DNA of 13,164 nt from Synura sp. LO234KE (Eukaryota > Sar > Synurophyceae > Synurales > Mallomonadaceae). Where the stretch lies: assembly GCA_015143735.1 (NCBI GenBank), contig VKHC01000335.1, positions 1 to 13,164 of the forward strand, written 5' to 3'. The stretch's first letter is position 1, and every line of letters begins with the position of its first letter. Shown piece by piece: positions 1-7,526 of the stretch. The position numbers were made by a program, and so were the translations under genes. Below the pieces are notes generated by a model. The model had not been told where the DNA came from and ran no database searches. It saw only the letters and a program-made list of their open reading frames with translations.

Positions 1-2170
1 AATAATTTAACTTAAGGCTCGAAATCGTTCGACTAAAAGAAAGACTTACATCTTAAGTACCGAGCTAATCCTAAGCAGAAACACGTTATCAGTTTATTCC
101 AACACCTCCTAGAGCAATCTCCCGCTAATCTGATGAGAATGTATGGGCGCGAAGTGGGCCACGATATCTCTAAGGAGGAGAACTAGACTCGCTAGTAGAA
201 TGGGGCTCCCCCTAGAAGGATGCAGCGCAACCAAACCGGCTATAGAACAAGAAGTTCCGCTACGATTGAGGAAGTCTAATAACACGGATGGAAGACCATA
301 TATCCACGCCTCGAACAAAAGTAATTTAGCATAATTTAAGAGATGCAGAGACTTTTACTTTTTTAGGAAAACTAGTGATCAAGTCTGGCGGGACGACGCA
401 GAAAAAACAGGGAAGCGTGAAGCTAAGAGATACTCCTCTCTCGTCCGCGCATAAATGAATGGGGCCGGCGCTGACACGACCGGAGCTGAAGTTCCGCTCG
501 GGAATCTTACGCGTCCGGACAGGCGTCTCCCTCCAGTCATGCCTCATCAACATGCAGGAGAGTATCCGACCAGAGTTAGTTTCCGTCACAGATCACCACA
601 CTTAAACATGTGTTCTACGGCGTGCGCCTGGTGGGCAAGTTAGAAATTTCCGAAGATACCGCGCGAGACAGCTGTCCCTTGTATATGCAACAATTTTATG
701 CGAGGCACGAATTAGAGGTGCCCGGAGCTAGCAATATGCTAAGAACAGAGAACTGGTTGTAGCAACGCATTGTGCGGACCTTGCCCAGATGAGCAGCTGG
801 GCATATGCATATCTCAAGGTTGCGGAAATAGTCAGCGCAATTCAGCCTAGAAGCGGAGACATCGAAAAAATGCGGGATATAAAAACTTTCCAGGCTTCCG
901 CTCACTGGATCGCTAGTTGACCTGTCTCTGAAGTTCTAAGCAATCACAAGACTTTTGTAAAGAGCCTATAAAATTGCCAGATTTGTCAATCCGGCTTATA
1001 TAGGGATGCTTACTAGTTATTATATACTTATCATTTTCTTGCTAAGAAGCTAAGCAGTTTTAACATGAACAAAAATGTGTCCATCACAAATTTCTTTCTG
1101 TATCCTATTCATGAAAATGTTCGACGGAAAAAATAAGTCCATTCTGAATGGTGTAGTGCTTAGATCACAGGAATGAACTTAGCTCTTACAGCTTCAATAC
1201 GTTAGGTTTTTGCGCGAATAGAGGGGTTGTAAAGTTGAATCCCCCCTTCTTTATCCATGGGTCCAATTGGAGATTGGGAAAGCTAGAACGGGTTATTACG
1301 GAGAACTACCATCTACTAGATTATGTTAAGTGGAGAGAATACAAGCTGGAGTCCACATAGTGGATTTTTAGCTATCCTAGGTCGCCCCCACAGTCGGACT
1401 AAAGTCCACCATAGACTAGAGCTTGTAATCATCGGCAGAGAGGATACGTACCATCCTCCAAGAATCATCCCGACTCTGATGAAAGCCGGCAGTCGAGAAG
1501 TGGAGAACTAAACACGTCAATATACTAAAAATTATACTTTAGACTTATTGCGGTAGTACGCTCTCCGCAAATTGTGCGTTCCATAGGGACGACTCCACAG
1601 GAGAAGAGCACACTATAGAATGCATTTACTCGCTTCTTGAATATTCTCTATATTGGAAGAATTACTCAATGTGGAATGCTCCTCTTTGGTATTCTAAAGT
1701 ATCCCATATAAAATTCTATTAATAATCCCCTTGTGACACCCAATCACTTGTTTTGTGTTGTTGTTAGCTAGCAGTCATTTTTACCTAATCTAGAAGGGCA
1801 GGATTTTTATGAACATATAGCTTAATGGACCACAATATTCTCGGAACTACAACAATATGAATTATCTACTTTCAAACCGTCGTTGTTTAAAAGAACCCTA
1901 TATTTTATATTGCAAGAATCATATTTGAAATGAACTGATAATTAGTCTTATCGATCTCATGATTTTGATAACATTCTCGTAACCTTTTTGTTTGTTCTTG
2001 GCATTTTATTCATAGTCAATGTTCATCGCTACTTTTATAACGGCATATGGACCACTCTCCATAAGTAAATCAATAGGGAAATAATATACGTTGTTACAAG
2101 CAAATAAATAATTCAGTGAAAGAGAGGATTACGCTTCAGTTTACGTCAATCGGCACATTTATAACTCAAG

Positions 2171-2216
2171 CTACGCGTAGTCAAGTTTTTTCAGAAAAGT
2201 TAATTTGACTACGTGT
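2171..2216. repeat. Imperfect inverted repeat containing a 10-bp palindrome
   Basis: Arms at 2173-2184 (ACGCGTAGTCAA) and 2205-2216 (TTGACTACGTGT) are reverse complements at 11 of 12 positions, around a 20-nt spacer. The left side also contains the perfect palindrome CTACGCGTAG at 2171-2180. It could form a hairpin or cruciform, be a protein-binding site, or be the tip of a small inverted-repeat element. No target-site duplication was identified. Confidence 0.6.
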
Positions 2217-2420
2217 TAACCGAATTCACGGGACTAAAATGCTCTAAATATTTGCAATATTTCGGCAACAATTTAATTCTTTTAACTGTATTTGTCGGTT
2301 TAAGTTCTGATTTATCTGAGGGAGGAATACAACTCTCATCATTGATTTTTATTACCATATGTTTTATACCCAATTGTAAAAATAGTGGTTTTACATTATT
2401 TTTGGTGGTAGTGTTGTAAT

Positions 2421-2444
2421 TTCCTTGAAGGAAACGAATCGTTT
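2421..2444. repeat. Two overlapping short palindromes
   Basis: TTCCTT-G-AAGGAA (2421-2433) is followed directly by AAACGA-A-TCGTTT (2432-2444). Each has perfect 6-bp arms around a single central base, and they share two bases. Function is unknown, and chance is possible in AT-rich DNA. Confidence 0.4.
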
Positions 2445-2699
2445 AATTCCGTTCCAATTTTTGAATGATGCGCTCGAGGATTGTTTAAAGTCACACAACA
2501 GTTAAAATTGTTTGAAAGTTACAGTTACTCGTCTGCATGACCCCATCCACGCCTGCAGATACCCTCAAGGTGCCTCGATAACTCAATAACTATATTGTCT
2601 ACCATTGGTTTTCGGTGTTTAGACTTTTGGTTTGGTGAACTGAGTTTATAATTCGTAATCATCTGTCGTCAACTAGCTTAGGTCCTCGAGTGTACATAT

Positions 2700-3560
2700 T
2701 GGTAGTTACAAGGTTGGACGCGTGTATTCTGAGCAGAGTCATTGTAACTCGAGTAAGAGATTATTGGTGGTTCCAAAGGTCAACTTACAAGTGTTATATA
2801 CCAGAGGGTTGACTTCGGTACAAAAGAATCAGGTAGTAAGGGAAGAAACATGTGGCGAATTTTAACACGGCGAAGACTTCAAAGTCAATATTGTACTTCC
2901 AAAAAGAGCTATTGGAATATCTGTGCGAAGAAATTTGGATACTGTTATGGATTCAATGGATGAAGGGAGTTTCAAGAATATTCGATCTTCGGAGAATGTG
3001 CCGGAGGTACGGTGAATGGAATGATCGGAAACGCTAGAGAATTTACAAATCGATGATTTCAATAACTTTGATACTGTTTTTCGGGTTTGAAGCTTAGTAA
3101 AGAGCTGTAAGTCAAAAGAGAGTCATGGGCAGAACAAGATAAAATAAATATTAACTTCTTTTATCAATCATGGTAAATGTTGCACTTGGACTCATGGAGT
3201 TGGTAAAATTTTTTGGTAATCAGCATATTAAGTTTTCAAAGGCAACGACAACACTTGTAAACTCTATGGAACTGCAGAGAGAAAAGGCAGCTCTTTTCAC
3301 CTAGAATCAGCTGAACAAGGAGCGTTTCTAAGAAAAAGCCATGCAGATAAACAAGCAGAAACATACCATCTAGGCTAAATGCTTTGAGTATGATGAATCA
3401 GTATACATTAAATGCGATTGCCTTCAGCTGCAAAATACTATGGACCGATCTTAAAGATTGCAGTCCAGTCTCAAATATTTTCAAAACAGCATTAGTGTAC
3501 AACATGAAATATATGTCAGAGACCACATGATTCATGGGAGGTAGTTAGGTTTTTCTTTTC
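2700..3560 (+). mobile_element. Decayed Ty1/copia-like retrotransposon fragment (protease to GAG-pre-integrase)
   Basis: The plus strand shows adjoining coding-like blocks in different frames, separated by stops. The best is 3232-3375, 48 open codons, with KLYGTAERKGS encoded at 3259-3291 followed by a His-Leu-rich stretch. This is the pattern seen just before the WHxRLGH motif in the GAG-pre-integrase domain of copia Pol. Just upstream, in another frame from 3170, codons for VNVALGLMELVKFFGNQHI resemble the end of the copia protease (the usual 'NVLYVP..NLLSV' region). Further stops in that frame fall at 3302, 3329, 3371, 3452 and 3542. No DSGA protease site, zinc knuckle, integrase, reverse transcriptase or LTR was identified, so this is at most an internal scrap. 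The family call rests on remembered motif patterns. An unrelated pseudogene or chance open frames remain possible. Confidence 0.33.
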
Positions 3561-3573
3561 TTTTCTTTCCCTT
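3550..3573. repeat. Polypyrimidine tract
   Basis: Twenty-four consecutive pyrimidines, mainly TTTTC units, lie between the decayed coding-like block and the 95-bp duplication. It is a simple-sequence tract; no role can be assigned. Confidence 0.7.
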
Positions 3574-3598
3574 AATTTAACTACAAGAATTTGCCGAA

Positions 3599-3788
3599 AG
3601 TATCAACCACAGATGCAAAAATCTGAAAACGTTTTGCATGGACAACAAAGAATGAATAGTAAGCGAGTCTACTACTATGATTCTACTTCTCTCAGTATCA
3701 ACCACAGATGCAAAAATCTGAAAACGCTTTGCATGGACAACAAAGAATGAATAGTAAGCGAGTCTACTACTATGATCCTACTTCTCGT
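3599..3788. repeat. 95-bp direct tandem duplication
   Basis: Two head-to-tail copies (about 3599-3693 and 3694-3788) each begin AGTATCAACCACAGATGC. They differ by only two clear substitutions (GTTTTGC/GCTTTGC and GATTCT/GATCCT) before diverging at their ends. The high identity implies a recent duplication or ongoing homogenisation. There are no open frames of note in it. More copies may exist elsewhere in the genome. Confidence 0.9.
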
Positions 3789-4651
3789 TGTCGCCGTGAT
3801 AGACCCACTACTCTACCGCTCTTCCTCCCTTCCCCCCGGGGGCGGGGATATTGTGATGATTTATTGTCATCTCCGGGTGTAGGCACCCAAAACTTCTCCC
3901 CACTTAGTCACGGGATTAGCCAATTGGTAAAATGGGAGTGCTTTTTTCGGAGGGGGGTGCAATTTTGTCTTTCTGTTCCCACCTTAATTAACTGCTGAAA
4001 GATAGTTTTCGGGAAGAGAATCGTTCACTCAAAGCCGCCTTCGCCAAATTCTCGAGCAAAACACTATACCACCACTACAGTAGCGGGTACAGTGGTTCCG
4101 CTAGAGTGCTGTGAACTACTACAAAAAGCATACTTTTGACTTTGTTTTGTGTGTGTGGCTGTATGAGACCATGTCTAATTTCACTACTACTCGGCTTCTG
4201 AGTAGTTTTGCCTCAAAAGACCTCTCGATCTTCGTTATCTAATCCTTCAAAAGCGCAGGCGACACTGCTCACGGCTTTTGCGTAAGCTGCAAAATAGAAA
4301 TTCGCAATCACCAAAACGGGTTTCTCCAACTTATGCAAGGTAGTGAATGTCAACAAGGAGAAAGGAATCCAAAAAGGTATTTCTTTAGGTGAAGGTAATC
4401 CAGGCCTCCAGTCAACTCAATCCTGACGGAGAAATTTTTTATTAATTTTCCTGGTCAGCAACCTTCGAACTCAATTTCTCCCAAACGACTTTTGCGCGAC
4501 AACTTAGGTTTGGAGACTTAAATTCTTCGCAAAATCGCTTTTGTGCAAACTCATCAGTACTTAATTCGCCAATTTCTTCCTCATCAGACTTTCCGGGCAC
4601 TCACAATATTTAAGCGGCCAATTCCTTCAGCCACCACTGACAAATAAATGA
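3789..4651. other. Intergenic stretch without a supported gene
   Basis: The left part (3790-3960) is GC-rich with the palindrome CCCCCGGGGG at 3833-3842 and a short hairpin GGGTG-TAGG-CACCC near 3875-3888. It holds the left copy of the diverged repeat listed separately. One 40-codon open stretch at 3992-4111 shares the frame of the downstream broken gene and has a charged start, but it is closed by a TGA at 4112 and cannot be supported as an exon. The remainder is moderately AT-rich with frequent stops. Confidence 0.5.
3833..3938. repeat. Diverged direct repeat block, left copy
   Basis: Three sub-blocks occur here in the same order and orientation as at 7000-7152. These are CCCCCGGGGG (3833-3842), ATCTCCGGGTGTAGGC (3869-3884; 14 of 16 positions match the right copy) and a 33-nt block at 3906-3938 (24 of 33 identical). 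The spacers between blocks differ in length. The collinearity argues for common descent over chance, but each block is short and GC-rich. Confidence 0.45.
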
Positions 4652-5729
4652 TGCGCTCATCTGGCAGGATTTGGGAGTCCTGACGAACAATTCTGCAACG
4701 ATTCTAATCTCTCCTATGATCAGCCTAACCAGGAGATCATCTTAGAGGATTTCGGAAAGCTCGAATTGTTAGAGAAAATATTTGGTTTTCTGCAGATCCA
4801 GCACGTAATTCCAATAGGTTTTTCACAACAATTCGAGGCCCAGCAGGGCCTCCCAGAGAAATTCTTTTATGTTCCAGGATGCTGGAGACTCAGCATTACT
4901 TTCAATGTTGCGGAAACCCTCCGCGTGCACCGAGAGGAGTGGCTTAGTGCGGAAATTTGAGTACGTCCCCTAACACTCTTAGATCAGTTCCGGAAAGTCC
5001 TTCAATTTTTTTCTGTCGCTGTCCCCTGGCTTTCTCGACTTCAAGCCATAGCTGAAGACCCAATGGAAAGTTCGCAAGACCTGCTGGGCTATTTATCCTC
5101 CACCCAAATGGACTTAATAGAAAGCCCTTTTGTGACCTTGGGAGAACCGGATCCTTGCGGCGCCATCATCATTCATCTCTGGGCTGCTTATTTAACCGAT
5201 GTGGGGAAGGCGTGGGATAACGCTGCAGAGTCCAGCGCTGTTCCTCCCTCCGGAGAGTCCCCACTCTCTCCCCAACTCTACTTTACTAGGAGCACTCAAG
5301 CCAGCAGTAGTCCTGCCCCTGCGCTGGTGGATCCTTCGCCCGAGGAACACGCACCTGGCCGCCCGAGGAGGGAATTTTTTGGTGGATCCTCCCTACTCCA
5401 TGCTTCCTCCCGTGCCATCGTCCGTAGCCCCGGCTGCTGCCGCGGGGTGGCCCGAGGATCTAAGCGCATCGATGGCACACAGGAGCCCCCAGAGAGTGTG
5501 GACCCAATCATCGGCACCGGCACGCCTAACTCAGACTGCTGGCGCACCCTGAAGCCGGCGACTGTGGGCGCATTCACTCTGCTAGTTCAGCCGAACCCTT
5601 TCGGAGCGCATCCTTTTAAGGCGGTGCGGGACGCATTACGTCCACCATCGGTGGCCCTACAGCGGCCTCAGAATCTCCTGAGCAACTTGAAGCCGGAGAA
5701 GTCGCGGGAGCACGTGCTGGTCTCCCTGC

Positions 5730-5932
5730 AGACGAAGCAGTCGGTGGAGTGCGTGCTTGCTTGCCCTCAGCCGGAGTCGCCGTTTGTTAGAGACCGTGCT
5801 TGTTTCCCCCCTGAGCCGCTGGAGCCCCCGGTGAATGTGCACGTTTCTCCTCCGACGGAAGAGATGCTGGAGAACGTCCTTGTCGCCCCTCCGACGGAGG
5901 AGTCGCTGGAGACTTTGCTTATCTCCCCTCTG
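5730..5932 (+). repeat. Degenerate 39-42 bp coding minisatellite
   Basis: Units anchored on a GACGGA-like word recur at 5731, 5770, about 5813, 5854, 5893 and 5932. The spacing is 39 bp for the clearest copies and near 42 bp for the degenerate ones. All spacings are at or near multiples of three, and the units encode a roughly 13-residue acidic/hydrophobic repeat (PPTEESLE type). Diverged relatives continue downstream to about 6340. Confidence 0.65.
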
Positions 5933-6037
5933 ACGGATATCGTGGCGATCCCCCGTCTGACGGATATCGTGGTGATCCCCCTCTGACGGATATCGTGGTG
6001 GTCCCCCCTCTGACGGATATCGTGCTGGTCTCCCCTC
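5925..6037 (+). repeat. 27-bp tandem array with one 26-bp copy
   Basis: The unit CCCCTCTGACGGATATCGTGG plus about six bases is repeated four times, with a fifth, changed start. The GACGGAT anchors lie at 5932, 5959, 5985 and 6012, and the changed fifth anchor at 6039, so spacings are 27, 26, 27 and 27. The 26-bp interval has one C fewer in its C-run and is exactly where the 307-codon ORF terminates. It probably derives from the upstream 39-bp unit by internal deletion and amplification. Confidence 0.85.
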
Positions 6038-6630
6038 TAACGGTAGAGTCGCTAGAGAGCGTGCTTGTTTGCCCTTTGAAGGAGGGGCCGCTGGCACTGT
6101 CGGTCGTGATCTTGTTTCCCCTCTGACGGACAAGCCGCTGCCATTCGATTTTGTTTGCCCTCTGCCAGTAGAGTCGCTAGTAGAGAACGCGTTTGTTTCC
6201 CCTCAGTCGGAGGATCCCCCAGTGCTCGCCCTCCGACGGGGGAGGAGTAGCTGGAGAAGAAAAGTGCTTGCTTCCCCTCAATCGGAGAAGCCCCCGGAGA
6301 ACGTACTTGCTCGCCCTTAGACGGCGGGGTTACTGGAGAAGGTGCTTGTTGAGAAGTCGCCCGGGGATCTCCGGAGGGCCTTCTTGGAGGAGGAGGAGGA
6401 GCCCTTGGAGAGTGTATTGCTGTCTACTACTTTACTACTTTAAATTGCTCCTCGATCAATTTGCTGTATCAGAAAGCTTTCCGCTAAAATGCTTGTCTCG
6501 TTTGTTCCTGCCTTGCTTCCTGGTCTATTAGGTCGAAGTGGTGGGGTGGCTTTACGCGCCATGCTTTCAAACTGTTATGCTGCCGCTGTGCCCCACATGG
6601 TACCCTTGCAGACATTGTAATCCTCGCAAT

Positions 6631-6636
6631 AATAAA
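6631..6636 (+). terminator. Possible AATAAA polyadenylation signal
   Basis: A canonical AATAAA lies about 310 bp beyond the last open segment of the broken repeat gene on the same strand. In AT-rich DNA this hexamer is common by chance, so it only weakly suggests a former transcription unit ending here. Confidence 0.2.
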
Positions 6637-6874
6637 TGCAAATATTTCGAGAGAGATATAAGTATTAGCAGTTGAAGAAAACCACTTGTGAAAAAACTTT
6701 TCGTAAATCTACAGTAAGTTTTTCCCCAAAGCTTTTTAACACTTTAGCGCTTACTAAAGTTTTCCTAAAGTTTTATTTTACAAAAACTGCCGCTTGCTAT
6801 ATTGTAAAAACACAGTTTTCCTATAGTACGGCACTTTAACGGTATACTTTTTGTGTTTACTTTAGTGTTCCTCA

Positions 6875-6889
6875 AGTGCGCGGCGCACT
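6875..6889. repeat. Short GC-rich hairpin
   Basis: Perfect 6-bp arms AGTGCG and CGCACT flank a CGG loop, next to the second CTATAGTACGG word. It is small, and no terminator or element-end role can be shown. Confidence 0.5.
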
Positions 6890-6999
6890 ATAGTACGGAT
6901 TTTGGTCGTAAACGGATGTTTCTGGCGTTAGTAGCACTTTGTTTCGATTCGCTAGAATGTCATGACCTCCCTCGTCTGCTCTTTTTGTAGGAAGTTCTT

Positions 7000-7152
7000 C
7001 CCCCGGGGGTGCTACGCGCGTTCCCTTCTACCTAGTTGGAGACGTCGTTGCGTAAAACCATCCCCGGGGTAGGCCTTTTCTACGCCCTCGGGCGGAGGCT
7101 GCCTCCCCCTATCCCAGTCGGTCACGGGGTTTGTCAGTTGTCACATGGGGAG
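7000..7152. repeat. Diverged direct repeat block, right copy
   Basis: This segment contains CCCCCGGGGG (7000-7009), ATCCCCGGGGTAGGC (7060-7074) and a 33-nt block at 7120-7152. They are collinear with 3833-3938. The 33-nt block shares 24 of 33 bases, including a GTCACGGG core and a common GGGAG end. Together the two copies bracket about 3.2 kb that contains the broken repeat gene. Confidence 0.45.
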
Positions 7153-7526
7153 CTCGTAATTAGTAGACAAGCTTTTGCCTACATATCATAATTAAGACGT
7201 CCTCAGATGTTCTGGAAACCACAAAAGCACACCAATATTATGGTAATGAGAATATTGTTTTTTGTTAATATGCGCATTGTCTGCCATGTCTCCCGACATG
7301 TGGTTCCCCCCTTACTTCTTAGACTACAGATGAGGCTAACGCTAACAATCAATGAAAAACCATGTAATTTTCGGGAAAATTGACGCTATCAATTACAGTG
7401 TCACTCTCTAAGATCTCATCATTCCAAAATAGGATTTCATATTCACGCGTGTACTACACCAAAACACAAATTAAAATTATGTATCAAATAAATTTGCGTA
7501 CTTGAAACGATTCTGCTGCTTCACCA

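Larger units (their letters stand above)
1..2690. other. Gene-free, mostly AT-rich region
   Basis: I find no supportable gene here. The longest open frames are about 60-90 codons and overlap on both strands, as expected by chance. The stretch near 380-650 is visibly more GC-rich than the rest and carries overlapping short open frames on both strands, none of which I recognise. Beyond about 900 the sequence becomes strongly AT-rich with frequent stops in all frames. Two small inverted-repeat features are listed separately. The region could be old transposon debris, but no terminal repeats or domain signatures were seen to support that. Confidence 0.6.
4652..6320 (+). pseudogene. Broken gene for an unrecognised proline-rich protein with C-terminal repeats
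   Basis: From 4652 (after a TGA at 4649) one frame stays open to 5986 except for a single TGA at 4958-4960. The ATG at 5063 opens an uninterrupted 307-codon ORF. The upstream segment has ordinary globular-like composition. The middle (about 5200-5600) is rich in Pro, Ser and Ala. The end consists of 13-residue units of the type PPTEExLEN-VLVx, then 9-residue units containing LTDIV. At 5984 a TGA appears because one repeat copy has 26 bp instead of 27; the same repeats continue in the next frame and later in the third frame (open to 6320). Codon choice is GC-rich, unlike the flanks. The TGA at 4958 would be bypassed by a possible 63-bp GT-AG intron at 4925-4987, which keeps frame and has a CTAAC before its end, so a living spliced gene is not excluded. 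Homopolymer sequencing errors could also explain the shifts. I do not recognise the family and assign no function. Confidence 0.45.
6421..7526. other. Intergenic region downstream of the repeats and of the helicase gene
   Basis: No gene is supported. From about 6660 to 6900 the sequence is AT-rich with recurring TTTTCC and CTTTA words. The exact 11-mer CTATAGTACGG occurs at 6821-6831 and 6888-6898. The stretch 6990-7152 is GC-rich and holds the right copy of the diverged repeat. From 7153 to 7526 it is AT-rich and must contain the 3' UTR and poly(A) site of the minus-strand helicase gene; I see no clear AATAAA on that strand. Confidence 0.5.

Noticed and set aside
3170-3541. In-frame TAG/TAA codons read as Gln (stop reassignment) or as signs of C-to-T mutation such as RIP
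   Set aside because: EF-1alpha and the helicase end at normal TAG and TAA stops. Every stop codon is by definition one C-to-T step from a Gln or Arg codon, so the pattern carries no information.
3906-3938. Possible tRNA or other structured RNA in the GC-rich repeat blocks
   Set aside because: No cloverleaf pairing, T-loop GGTTCGAATCC-like sequence or acceptor stem could be found in either copy.
5657-6133. Minus-strand 158-codon Arg/Gly-rich open frame
   Set aside because: It is the antisense of the minisatellite. Its peptide repeats change phase midway, which shows it only reflects the absence of stops in the repeat and not a selected protein.
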